From a bacterium (lineage in GTDB: Bacteria; Verrucomicrobiota; Kiritimatiellia; CAIKKV01; CAITUY01), in assembly GCA_037128595.1 (NCBI GenBank), contig JBAXWB010000033.1:1-51298 (forward strand): a stretch of DNA of 51,298 bases. Direction: 5' to 3'. Of this stretch, positions 24,181 to 33,080 are shown piece by piece. The first letter of the stretch is position 1. The number at the start of each line of letters is the position of its first letter. The notes beneath the pieces were generated by a model. That model was not told where the DNA came from. It ran no database searches and worked only from the letters and a program-made list of their open reading frames with translations. Position numbers and translations under genes: made by a program.

Positions 24181-25029
24181 CTAATGCAATTGTCCTTCGG
24201 CCTTGAAGGCGCCCGGGGTCATCGCCTTGATCCGGCGGAAGGTGCGTCCGAAATGGGCAGGGGACTCATAGCCGAGGTGGCTGGCGACTTCCTTGATGTT
24301 ATAGTCAGAATGTTTGAGCAGGTGGCTGGCATACTCCATTTTCTGCCTCAGGATATAAGTGTGGAGGGTGGTGCCGGTCTGACTGTGGAATACTCGCGAG
24401 AGATGTTCACGTGAAATCCGCAGTCGGGTGGCAATCTCTTTTCCATTGATATCCCGGTCAAGGTGGTTGGCCACAAATTCCTGCACCCGCCGGACCACGC
24501 CATCGGCATCAGGCGGGATCGCACCGTCTTCCCGGGAGCGCGTGAGGGCGAGCAGCAGGGAAAGGACGAACTCCGCCCCCCAGCCGGCTTGAATGACGCG
24601 ATGCTGCGTCTCTTCCTTGCCAAAGGAGCAGAGCTGCTCAACCACGCCTGATTCGCGCGGGAGATGGAATAGGGGGCCCGCCTGCTTCACCAGATCGCGG
24701 GCCCACTGGATGGCGCACTCCCCGTCAAATACGATAAACACAAAGATCCAGGGCTCCCGGGCGCCCGGGGGGTAATAGTAGGAAATGTCGGGATCTCCGA
24801 CTTCGCAGAGGAAGCCGTGCTCGGGAGGCACCTCATGCACGCCCTTCCCATCACGAAACCGGCCGGCCCCGGAGAGCGTGTACTTGAAAATCGCGTGCGT
24901 CTCCTTCGCCCTGAGCCGTCCGATCAGGTGATAGCTGCTGTCACGGCGCACTTCACTCGAGACGCACAACAGGCGCGGCAGCCGTGTAAATGGCCCCAGG
25001 GTATTGAAAATGGTGCTCCAGAGGATCAT
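24181..25029 (-). CDS. AraC-family transcriptional regulator
   Basis: A 282-residue regulator. The N-terminal part (about 1-160) is a sugar-sensing cupin-like domain with VPPEHGFLCEVGDPDISYYYPPG. The C-terminal 100 residues carry the two helix-turn-helix motifs of AraC/XylS proteins: IATRLRISREHLSRVFHSQ and IKEVASHLGYESPAHFGRTFRR. I take ATG at 25029; a TTG seven codons upstream is possible. It is divergent from the GH4 glycosidase with 119 bp between, so it probably controls that gene from the shared region. The inducer is unknown. Confidence 0.9.
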   Translation of the reverse strand: MILWSTIFNTLGPFTRLPRLLCVSSEVRRDSSYHLIGRLRAKETHAIFKYTLSGAGRFRDGKGVHEVPPEHGFLCEVGDPDISYYYPPGAREPWIFVFIVFDGECAIQWARDLVKQAGPLFHLPRESGVVEQLCSFGKEETQHRVIQAGWGAEFVLSLLLALTRSREDGAIPPDADGVVRRVQEFVANHLDRDINGKEIATRLRISREHLSRVFHSQTGTTLHTYILRQKMEYASHLLKHSDYNIKEVASHLGYESPAHFGRTFRRIKAMTPGAFKAEGQLH

Positions 25030-25078
25030 GAGATCACAAAATGTATACAAACATCAATAAACGCATATTTACAATGCC

Positions 25079-25102
25079 ATAAACAAGGTGATATTTGTTT
25101 AT
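25079..25102. promoter_or_regulatory. Candidate AraC-type operator
   Basis: An inverted repeat ATAAACA (25079-25085) / TGTTTAT (25096-25102) lies in the AT-rich divergent region, with further AAACATCAATAAAC-like half sites on its left. It is 28 bp upstream of a TATAGA -10 box (25130-25135) of the GH4 gene, which lacks a good -35, as expected for an activator-dependent promoter. Confidence 0.4.
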
Positions 25103-25148
25103 CCATCAAGGTGAATCAAGCACAATTTGTATAGATGAAGGAAAACTC

Positions 25149-26597
25149 ATGTTTAAAAAAATTACGTTGTTGGGTGCGGGGAGCGGGTTCATGCAACCCC
25201 TGTTCACGGATATTCTGAATATTGAAGGGATGGAGAGCGGGATCATCGGGCTGGTGGATATTGATGCCGCCCGGCTGAAGGTCAACCTCAAGCTCATGCA
25301 GCGCGTGTTGGCGTTGATGGGGAAGACGGGCTGGACCATTCAGGCGTCGACCGACCGGCGTGAAGTCCTCAAGGGCACGGACTACCTGATCAGCACGATC
25401 GAGGTCTCCGGTACCGCCTGTGTGCGGTTCGACAACGACATTCCCCTCAGGTACGGGATTGATCAATGCATCGGCGATACCATCGGACCGGGCGGCGTGA
25501 TGAAGGCGCTGCGGACCCTGCCGGTGTTCGTGGAGATTCTGCGCGATGCGAAGAAATACTGTCCCCATGCGATCATCATGAATTACACCAACCCGATGTC
25601 GATCATGACGTTGGGCAGTACGCGGGTAACCGATCAGCCGCTGGTGGGCCTCTGTCATTCCGTGCAGGGCTCGTCCCGCAATTTCGCCAGCTATGCCGGT
25701 GTGCCGTACGAGGAAACCACCTGGAAATGCGGCGGCATCAACCACATGGCCTGGTTTACCGAGTTTTCCTGGCGCGGTCATGACCTGTATCCGGTGGTGC
25801 GCGAGGCGATGAAGAAAACGAGCGTCTATGAGAAGGATCCCGTCCGCCTGGAAATGATGAAGGAGTTCGGTCTCTATGTGACGGAGTCCAGCGGTCATTT
25901 CTCGGAATATGTGCCGTATTTCCGCAAGCGGAAAGACCTGATCAAGAAATTCTGCCGCAAGGACTATCTGGGCGGGTCCAGTTTCTATGCGGACAACTGG
26001 CCGCGCTGGCGGCAGGAGACGGACAAGAAGCGTGTGGCCATGGCGAATGGGACCCAGGACATCAACCTGACGCGCGGGCACGAATATGCGTCGGATATCA
26101 TTGAGGCCCATGCCTTCAACCGGCCCAAAATCATTTATGCCTCCGTTCCCAATACCGGCCTGATTCCCAACCTGCCGCAGACCGGCGTGGTGGAGGTGGC
26201 GGTCCTCGTGGATCGACGCGGCTATATGCCGACCTATTTCGGCCCCTTGCCGGAGCAGGTGGCGGCGCTCTGCCGCAGCAACATGGCGGTGTTCGAGTTG
26301 GCGGTGGATGGAATTTTGAATCACAACCGGGAATCCGTCATTCAGGCGATGATGGTGGACCCGCTGTCGGCGGCCGTCTGCTCGCCCCAGGAAGTGCGCC
26401 AAATGGCCGATGAACTGTTCCGGGCCGAGAAGGCCTATATTCCCGAGTGGCTGCAAGTCAAAAAAGTCAAAAACACGGATGCGGTGGTGGCGCAACAGGT
26501 CCGTAAGCAGGTGGCGGCGCTCAGCAAAAAGGCCAGTGTCAAAACGGGCGATGCCGCCGCGCAAGTCTCCTCCATGGCCGCACGGAACGTGAAATAA
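25149..26597 (+). CDS. Glycoside hydrolase family 4 enzyme, alpha-galactosidase-like
   Basis: A 482-residue NAD- and metal-dependent GH4 enzyme. The NAD motif KITLLGAGSGF is at residues 4-14. The catalytic metal site is recognisable as LCHSVQGSS near 178 and CGGINHMAWF near 200; CHS at this site is the form seen in MelA-type alpha-galactosidases, while alpha-glucosidases and phospho-glucosidases have other residues. Substrate specificity from this alone is tentative. The ATG at 25149 is preceded by GAAGGAAAA. A Lys/Ala-rich C-terminal tail of about 40 residues is extra. Probably part of a sugar-use locus with the divergent AraC gene and the oxidoreductase at 27353. Confidence 0.9.
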   Translation: MFKKITLLGAGSGFMQPLFTDILNIEGMESGIIGLVDIDAARLKVNLKLMQRVLALMGKTGWTIQASTDRREVLKGTDYLISTIEVSGTACVRFDNDIPLRYGIDQCIGDTIGPGGVMKALRTLPVFVEILRDAKKYCPHAIIMNYTNPMSIMTLGSTRVTDQPLVGLCHSVQGSSRNFASYAGVPYEETTWKCGGINHMAWFTEFSWRGHDLYPVVREAMKKTSVYEKDPVRLEMMKEFGLYVTESSGHFSEYVPYFRKRKDLIKKFCRKDYLGGSSFYADNWPRWRQETDKKRVAMANGTQDINLTRGHEYASDIIEAHAFNRPKIIYASVPNTGLIPNLPQTGVVEVAVLVDRRGYMPTYFGPLPEQVAALCRSNMAVFELAVDGILNHNRESVIQAMMVDPLSAAVCSPQEVRQMADELFRAEKAYIPEWLQVKKVKNTDAVVAQQVRKQVAALSKKASVKTGDAAAQVSSMAARNVK

Positions 26598-26608
26598 TCA
26601 GCAAATAA

Positions 26609-26887
26609 CTTGCACGCCATCTCTACTGCTTGTCCGGAATCAAGGATCCCGTCTTGAAACATCTCAGGAGCCTGTATGAGCAGGGGCAGAAGTCCGGTCA
26701 TTTCCTGGCCGATGTACCCTTCGAGGGGTTTATTTTCAATCTGCTGGCCGTGTCGTATTTCATGGTGTCAAATCGCCGCACGCTCAAACGGTCGATCGGA
26801 CTCGACTGCTCCCGCGCGGAGGTCCGCCAAACCCTGTGCGGGGCAGTGATCCGGCAGCTGAATGCGGGCAGGAGGAGCCGTTTATGA
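26609..26887 (+). pseudogene. C-terminal remnant of a TetR-family regulator
   Basis: The frame from 26609 encodes about 92 residues that look like the ligand-binding C-terminal half of a TetR-type regulator, with HLRSLYEQGQKSGHF, VPFEGFIFNLLAVSYFMVSN and RRTLKRSIG. The N-terminal DNA-binding domain is missing: a stop codon lies just upstream (26606), followed by the GH4 gene. A TTG at 26630 is the only available start. The stop overlaps the next start (ATGATG/TGA), so a translationally coupled pair seems to have been truncated. Confidence 0.6.
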
Positions 26888-27327
26888 TGCCCTCCCTTCT
26901 TGGCCTCTACCGGATCGGACAGGGCCCGTCCAGCAGTCACACCATGGGGCCGGTGCGGGCGGCCCGGCTATTCCTCTCCAGGCATCCGGGCGACACCCCG
27001 GTTCGCGTGACCCTGTTCGGCGCTTTGGCGGCTACCGGGCGGGGGCATCTGACCGATGCCGCGATTCACGAGGTGCTTGGTCGCCGGTTGGAAGGGATCG
27101 TCTGGCAGCCGGACGTTTTTCTTCCCCGCCATCCCAATGCCTTGCGTTTGGAACTGATCCAGGCGGGGCAGCCTTACGACTCGTGGACGGTGTATAGTAT
27201 CGGGGGCGGGGCGCTGGCGGCGGATGATGGACTGGAGGAGCAGACGGGCGGCCTTTACGCGCTGACCACCATGGAGGGGATCCTGCAATGGTGTCATAAC
27301 CAAGGACAGCCCTTGACACCAGTATGA
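26884..27327 (+). pseudogene. Truncated L-serine dehydratase (beta domain only)
   Basis: About 147 residues matching the N-terminal beta domain of L-serine ammonia-lyase: SLLGLYRIGQGPSSSHTMGP at residues 3-22, GRGHLTDAAI near 60, and YSIGGGAL near 110. The frame stops right after this domain. The catalytic alpha domain with its iron-sulfur cysteines is absent, and the next gene's 3' end begins 25 bp later. Alone it could not catalyse deamination. In two-subunit enzymes the beta chain is separate, but no alpha-chain gene is next to it. A GGAGGAG site precedes the ATG. Confidence 0.7.
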
Positions 27328-27352
27328 TATGAGCGGGACGGTAGTGGCGCCT

Positions 27353-28492
27353 TTACAGCGCGAAGGGCGTCCATTTCGAGGCGCTCTGGTTAGACTCGAT
27401 GACACGCTTGAGGAACAGCATGCCATCCAACCCATCCTCGACGGTCGGGAAGTCCGCCTGATAGGTCTCATTTCTCAGTCGGGCATCAACGGCCTTGGCA
27501 AACTCGTTGTAGATATTGGCGAAGGCTTCCAGGAAGCCTTCCGGGTGGCCCGCCGGTATTCGGGTGAATTTTCCGATTTCCGGGATAGTTCCAGCCCAAC
27601 CGCGGCGCAGGACCTGCATCGGGGCATCGTTGGTTTTGACCGTCAGTTCTTCCGGGGTTTCCTGGTTCCATACGAGGGAGCCTTTGGAACCGCAGATTTT
27701 CAGTGAAAGCCGGTTCTCTTCCCCTGTGTACACTTCGCTGGCATGGATGAGGCCCTTCGCCCCGCCCTTGAAACGGAGCATCACGGAGCCGTCATCATCC
27801 AGTGTCCGGCCTTCGACAAACGTGCTGAGATCGGAGCAGAGCGCCTCGATTTCAAGTCCGGTGACATACCGGATCAGGTTTTCAGAATGAGTGCCGATAT
27901 CGCCCATGCAAGCGGTCGATCCGGCCTGCAGGGGGTCGACCCGCCAGATGGCCTGTTTTCCGGCATTCGGGGCGGCAAGCCAGCCGAGGGAGTATTCCAC
28001 GATGATCTTGCGGAGCTCACCCAGAACCCCGCTGGCGACCATCGCCCGGGCCTGCTTGACCATCGGATAGGCGGTGTAGTTATACGTCACACAAAAGAGC
28101 AGTCCGCTCTCCTTCACTTTTTTATGAAGACGTTGAGCCTGGCTGAAATCAAACGTCATGGGCTTGTCGCAGACCACATGGAACCCGTGATCAAGCGCCT
28201 TCATCGCGATATCAAAATGCCGGACGTTGGGAGTCACGATAGACACGAAGTCCATGCGGTCGCCGGGCGGGAGGCGCGACTCGGCTTCAAACAGGAGGTC
28301 ATAGGAGTCGTAGCAGCGGGCGGCGGGAAGGAACAGTTCCTCGGCCATGGATTTGCTTTTTGCCGGATCCGAGCTGAACGCTCCGCATACGAGTTCGATG
28401 TTGCCGTCAAGACGCGCCGTCATCCGGTGAACGCCGCCGATGAACGCGCCGGGACCGCCGCCAACCATTCCCATCCTGATCTTTCGTTTCAT
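27353..28492 (-). CDS. Gfo/Idh/MocA-family oxidoreductase
   Basis: A 379-residue NAD(P)-dependent sugar or inositol dehydrogenase-like protein. The N-terminal Rossmann fold has GMVGGGPGAFIGGVHR (residues 8-23). The family motif DKPMT (EKP in most members) is near residue 130 after ALDHGFHVVC. The C-terminal domain contains GDIGTHSENLIRYVTG near 210. The start ATG at 28492 has AGGAGA 9 bp upstream. It faces the sugar genes, so a role in modifying or oxidising a sugar is likely, but the substrate cannot be named. Confidence 0.9.
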   Translation of the reverse strand: MKRKIRMGMVGGGPGAFIGGVHRMTARLDGNIELVCGAFSSDPAKSKSMAEELFLPAARCYDSYDLLFEAESRLPPGDRMDFVSIVTPNVRHFDIAMKALDHGFHVVCDKPMTFDFSQAQRLHKKVKESGLLFCVTYNYTAYPMVKQARAMVASGVLGELRKIIVEYSLGWLAAPNAGKQAIWRVDPLQAGSTACMGDIGTHSENLIRYVTGLEIEALCSDLSTFVEGRTLDDDGSVMLRFKGGAKGLIHASEVYTGEENRLSLKICGSKGSLVWNQETPEELTVKTNDAPMQVLRRGWAGTIPEIGKFTRIPAGHPEGFLEAFANIYNEFAKAVDARLRNETYQADFPTVEDGLDGMLFLKRVIESNQSASKWTPFAL

Positions 28493-28646
28493 CTGCACAT
28501 CTCCTGTCATTATGGATTACCCGTCCGATTTGAACATAAATGGCCATGAGCTGTAAAGGCCTGGGTCGCGGGAAACTTTAGCAGGGGCGCATGTCACTTC
28601 CGTAGGGGTTTTCAAGGACTTCAAATGAAGGCGAAGAAAAAGATTT

Positions 28647-28912
28647 ACCACGGAGACACGGAGACTCATCAGAGAGAGAAAATACAATGTGGCGTTTATC
28701 TCGTCCACGGAAATACCGTGGCCAAAATAAACGCCACCCTTCTTGGAGGAAGACCAGAGCGGGAGGAGATGCGTTGTGTGTTTAAGAATCTTATCTTACT
28801 CAACGAATTACTCCAGAAAGGGTTGCGGGAATTTCAGATGCGGTACTCCGCAGCTTAAATACCCGCAACATTCTCCCTTTACTTCTCTCTCTGAGCCTCC
28901 GTGTCTCCGGTG
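28647..28912. mobile_element. MITE-like element with terminal inverted repeats
   Basis: Terminal inverted repeats of about 31-36 bp at 28647-28682 (ACCACGGAGACACGGAG...AGAGAGAA) and 28882-28912 bound a 266-bp segment. Inside is a hairpin, GGCGTTTA/TAAACGCC (28691-28735), with an inner CCACGG/CCGTGG. The frames inside encode nothing I recognise. Terminal repeats of the CACGGAGACACGGAG type are widespread in environmental bacterial genomes. Confidence 0.6.
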
Positions 28913-28984
28913 CGCCAAGAAAGCTTGGCAGAACTTACAAACTGAAAGGTGTTTGTCTCATGAAATGACCGTAGATGAGTAGTA

Positions 28985-29387
28985 GCATGGACGCGCGGGA
29001 AGGTGACTGATCGCGCGGAGCTCCGTGTCTGCGAACGAGTGAGCCATAACGCAAGTGAACTCTCGTCCAAGCCTCGATACACCAATTTCGTGTGGTCAAG
29101 ATGTCGGAGATTCTGAAGCCAGTAGCCGCCCAACAAAGAACGGGAACGCGATGGGGGCACACGACGGGGTCAAGGGAGATAGCGCGCTCGGATAGTTCTG
29201 CACAGGAACTTGGGAGACCCGCCGCACAACATCGGCGGGAGTCGGACGAGGCCGGAGTAGTGAAGAAGCGGGTAACGACCGTGGAGCAAAGGGCCTCTGC
29301 ATAAGAAGAGCTGAGTCAGGAACGTAAAGGGCTGATGGATGGAAACATCTAAGACAGAATATAGGGATGATTGGGTGCCGACAGTAT
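28985..29387 (+). other. Structured non-coding stretch, possible group II intron remnant
   Basis: This stretch lacks a credible gene and reads like the 5' non-coding part of a group II intron (GAAGCGGGTAACGACCGTGG, GGAGCAAAGGGCC). It runs straight into a primase-like frame at about 29388. A short frame ATGGAAACATCTAAGACAG... ends at 29415. No maturase and no domain V could be found, so the idea is weak. Confidence 0.25.
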
Positions 29388-29723
29388 GCGGTGGTGGAGT
29401 TTGACAACCTGCCCAAGCCAGAGCAGTTCGCATTCTGGTACTCGGTCATCAGCAAGGGCCTTTTGGATGTTGCCGTCTTGCTGGACAGCGGTGGAAAGTC
29501 ATTACATGCCTGGGTCCGGGTGAACCTGCCCGACCGCGCCACGTGGGACAGGGAGATCGGGACGCGGTTCTATGGTCATGAGGGCGTATTCACCGCCATG
29601 GGCGCTGACAAGGCCTGCCGAAATTCGTCCCGGCTTTCCCGGTTGCCGGGCCATTTCCGGAGAGAAAAAGGTGAGTTCCAGACTTTGATATATCTCAACC
29701 CCGTTGTCGGCGATTCTCACTGA
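29367..29723 (+). pseudogene. Fragment of an AEP/PrimPol-like primase
   Basis: From about codon 8 the translation, YAVVEFDNLPKPEQFAFW, SGGKSLHAWVRV and CRNSSRLSRLPGH, resembles the archaeo-eukaryotic primase domain found in phage and plasmid replication proteins: an acidic pair, an S-x-H motif and a conserved Arg/Gly block. Only about 110 residues remain; the N-terminal part and the helicase part are absent. The frame begins inside the structured stretch at 28985-29387, so a junction lies near 29388. Probably a relic of a mobile element. Confidence 0.5.
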
Positions 29724-29798
29724 CGGGTACTGTGAACTGAAATGTTGCATGCTTAGGGGTTGATTCCGTCAGAAAAAGAAGCCACATTAGCAGGCATT

Positions 29799-30841
29799 AT
29801 GCCAAGACCGAAATCCAACAACAAATCAGGATCAGGAAAATCGGCGCTCACAACAACGCCGCCAGCCTATGCTGGACTCGTACCGCCGATTTGACAGCGC
29901 GGTTCGGACGTGGGTTTAGTCTCACTAACCTCAAGCAGTTCCGCCAATTCTACGTGACCTTTCCGTTGGGCGAGAAAAACCAGACGCCGTCTGGCCAATT
30001 GCCATCCACCCGAAAAGGTCAGACAGTGTCTGGCTTTTCTGCACCCAAGGTAATTTCGCAGACACTGTCTGCAAAATCCGACGTGGCGACCCTCACGGCC
30101 CGCTTCCCTCTCCCCTGGTCGCACTACGTCCGCTTGCTTTCCGTGGACAATCCCCAGGCGCGCTTGTTCTATGAGACCGAAGCCCTGCGTGGCGGGTGGT
30201 CGGTTCGGCAGCTGGACCGCCAGATCTCGACGCTCTTCTATGAACGCACTGCCCTCTCGCGCGACAAGGCCGCCATGCTCAAGAAGGGTGGCCGGGCCAA
30301 GCCCGAGGACCGGGTCACTCCGGAGGAAGAAATCAAGGATCCGCTCATACTCGAATTCCTGGGGCTGAAGGATGAATATTCCGAGTCCCAGCTTGAGGAG
30401 GCCCTGATTCAACACCTGGAGTCCTTCCTGCTCGAACTGGGCGGCGATTTCGCCTTCGTCGGCCGCCAGCGACGCCTGCGTATCGGCGCCGAATGGTATC
30501 GTGTGGATCTCCTTTTCTTCCACCGCAGGCTCCGCTGCTTGGTGATCATCGATCTCAAACTTGGCAAGTTTACTCATGCTGACGCGGGCCAGATGCACCT
30601 CTATCTCAATTACGCCCGTGAGCACTGGGCGCGGCCCGACGAGAATCCACCCGTCGGATTGATCCTTTGCGCCCAAAAAGATTCCTCTCTCGCCCATTAC
30701 GCCCTCGAAAATCTACCCAACAAGGTTCTCGCAGCCGAATACAAGGTCGCACTCCCTGCCGAAAAGATGCTTGTCGCCGAGATCGACCGGACGCGGAAAG
30801 TTCTGGAAGCGCGCGGCGAGATTCGAATTAAAAAGGGATAG
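29799..30841 (+). pseudogene. YhcG-family (DUF1016) nuclease gene with internal deletion
   Basis: The ATG at 29799 opens the usual YhcG start, MPRPKSNNKSGSGKSALTT... for 31 codons, then stops at 29892 (TGA). In another frame from 29891, DLTARFGRGFSLTNLKQF continues a YhcG protein to 30841, with the PD-(D/E)xK-like core YRVDLLFFHRRLRCL / VIIDLKLGKF near residue 205-225 of that frame. Family members carry about 50 residues between AGLV and DLTARFGRGF, so an internal deletion of roughly 150 bp has shifted the frame. The 316-residue C-terminal part could still be made from the TTG at 29891. Confidence 0.75.
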
Positions 30842-31333
30842 ACAGCAGCACATAGGCTGGACGCAGCCAGGGCCACTCCGCCGCTCATCCCCCTTGCGGT
30901 CTCGGCCCCCAGGGGCCGGACGCTCAGTCGGGCCTGCATGTGGTTCGCGCGCTCACCACCATTCCAGCCCTCCAAGGTGTTCGCACGCTCACCCAGCAAA
31001 GCGGCTATGCCTTAGCCCCCTTGCGCCTTATCACCCCCGGTGGGGGTGGGCGCATTGGTTTTGCGGCGCGCCGGCCTCGCGCGGAAGAGCGCCTGCAAAA
31101 CTCAGGCAGGGGAGTGCCCCTGAACCCCCTTGGAGACGCGCGTGTTGTCCGGCGGCCGGCAGATTCTGGCCAGCGTGGTGATTCCATCATCCCGGTTGTC
31201 ATCGGCACCCCAAGTTTGCGCCGTCCAACAAAATTCAATGCACTCGCTTCACTCGAAGCCGCCTACGGCAGCAGGTGGGCGAATCATCTTTACATCAATT
31301 GTTAATGGGATAGTCTAAAAATGAATTAATCAC
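30842..31333. other. Gene-free stretch between nuclease genes
   Basis: No credible gene in about 490 bp. The sequence is GC-rich, with several short inverted repeats (CCCCCGGTGGGGG at about 31036-31049, GGCCCCCAGGGGCC at about 30904-30917). I see no terminator with a T run. Confidence 0.4.
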
Positions 31334-31345
31334 GGAGGTACAAGC

Positions 31346-32344
31346 ATGTTACGAGCCATAACTGACAAAAGACGAGTGGCAGAGATACATCGTGATTTTA
31401 TCGAAGCCATCCGACGCGCCCTTGGCCATAGTGCACCCCTGACAATTGGATACAAGGGTGAAACTGGCCAAATGCCGGCCCATTACAATGACGAATTGTG
31501 GTTCATCTCTCAACTGAGTCAGAACAGCAATCGGTTTTGGGACGCCTATGGCCTGAATCCTGATTTCAATCGTTCAAATAATATTACAGTCGAAATCAAT
31601 ATTCCCGTCGAAGGCGTTAATCGCACAATTTCAGCTCTTTTCGCGGAAGCGCCTGACACTCAAGAAGTGTTTCTTATCCACCGTGGGAAGGTTGGTGGGG
31701 GAAGGCCTGGCATCGGGAAGAACGCTTTCACGGCTTGGTATAATGGTGGTATCGCTACCATCGATGAAAAGGACGGGCGGACAACCGATGCCTATTTGAT
31801 TACATCGCTTCGAGACCCGCATATGGCGGAAAACGTGGTAAATTTCGTTAAGGCGGTTTCTGAATTTAAGGCATCTGTCATTTCGGCGGGTAAAGGACAT
31901 AGAACAACAAAAATCGAGGCGCCCGGATTCGATTTTCACGATGAATTTTCAGGCAAGAAGAGTATTCCTGCTCGTGCATCAGTTACAGCAGACTGCAACC
32001 ATGGACGAGTCGTGTCTGCCTTGAAACGCTATTTGGAATCCAAAGCCCAGTTGCCGGGCCAAAGACTTGTGAATACAAAGAAGATTGATCTAGCCCTAGT
32101 CAAGTCTTCGCAACTTATTCATGTCTGGGAGGTAAAAACAGATGTGTCGCTGCAAAACCTTTACACAGGAATAGGTCAATTGATTGTTCACACCATGGGG
32201 CAACACAAATGTGACAAGACCTTGGTTTTGCCTGACACACCAAACTTGTCGACTCCTTTCATCGCTGGCTTAGCATCGCTTGGAATATCTGTGATCTATT
32301 TCAAACTCGGTCATGAAATTCTCTTAAGTCAACAACCACAGTAA
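31346..32344 (+). CDS. Unrecognised protein with PD-(D/E)xK-like nuclease signature
   Basis: A 332-residue protein that I do not recognise as a whole. Its last 100 residues contain KKIDLALVKSSQLIHVWEVKTD, which fits the D ... (D/E)xK pattern of restriction-endonuclease-like folds, followed by NLYTGIGQLIVHTMG. A GGAGG site lies 7 bp before the ATG. Codon use is more AT-rich than in the core genes, and the flanks are decayed mobile DNA, so it may be a defence or restriction-type gene acquired by transfer. This role is inferred. Confidence 0.6.
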   Translation: MLRAITDKRRVAEIHRDFIEAIRRALGHSAPLTIGYKGETGQMPAHYNDELWFISQLSQNSNRFWDAYGLNPDFNRSNNITVEINIPVEGVNRTISALFAEAPDTQEVFLIHRGKVGGGRPGIGKNAFTAWYNGGIATIDEKDGRTTDAYLITSLRDPHMAENVVNFVKAVSEFKASVISAGKGHRTTKIEAPGFDFHDEFSGKKSIPARASVTADCNHGRVVSALKRYLESKAQLPGQRLVNTKKIDLALVKSSQLIHVWEVKTDVSLQNLYTGIGQLIVHTMGQHKCDKTLVLPDTPNLSTPFIAGLASLGISVIYFKLGHEILLSQQPQ

Positions 32345-32936
32345 ATGGGTATAAAAACTGTGGTCTTGAAATTGGTGTCTCTCCCCAGGGCCCCTCATCT
32401 CTGCAATCAGCCAACTGTTCCCAGCCTACTGACCATGGGGCCCCCGCCGCGCCTGTTATTCCCTGAACGAAACTCGGCGAAATATAGTGTAATCCATTGA
32501 AATTCAGGTACTTACGGTGAAAATGCGTTTTCTGGTTTTTACAGCATTCAAGTACAAAAACCCCATTAATTCGCATGGTTTATTGCGGGAAAGCACCTAT
32601 TTCTGGCTGTTTTGGGATCCAATTACATCCATAATTGATCACTGTCGGGTGGCTGGCGGCGGCCATCATATTTGAGATAGTTTTTTTTTGACCTATGACA
32701 CGTCCGTGCGTGGAATTCAATTGCTGTTCGGCAGGGCGCGATTATTTCAATCGCATTCCGGTTTCACTGTCATGAGTTGTAACTTTTCCGGCTTCAGATA
32801 CGCCCGTTTGAATCCTTCTTTTACACCGGCAAACATAGGTGACAAGGATACATTTGTTATGAAAAACTGTTATGACTTTTTGTTTTTCAAAAGCGTCTAT
32901 GTAGATAAAACCCTTTATTTGCAAGGGTTTGGTGAG
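32345..32936. other. Gene-free stretch before the integrative element
   Basis: No credible gene in about 590 bp. It ends with a small hairpin AAACCCT/AGGGTTT (about 32908-32930) just before the left attachment repeat. AT-rich compared with the core. Confidence 0.4.
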
Positions 32937-32975
32937 AATGGCGGAGGGGGAGGGATTCGAACCCCCGTTACCAGT
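32937..32975. repeat. Left attachment site of the integrative element
   Basis: This 39-bp sequence (AATGGCGGAGGGGGAGGGAT...) is identical to 35628-35666, which is the 3' part of the tRNA-Ser gene with its CCA end. Such a duplicate at the far end of an integrase-carrying segment is the hallmark of site-specific integration into a tRNA gene. Confidence 0.9.
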
Positions 32976-33080
32976 ATCCCTTATACTTATCGTTATTTAT
33001 TAGCAAATAATACATTGCCTACGTCGTTGACATCAGTGAACGTTATCCATTACGTTATCCATAGATTGGAGAAGTAACTG

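Noticed and set aside
25116-26564. Minus-strand frame of 482 codons opposite the GH4 gene
   Set aside because: Composition is typical of an antisense shadow and the plus-strand GH4 motifs are unambiguous.
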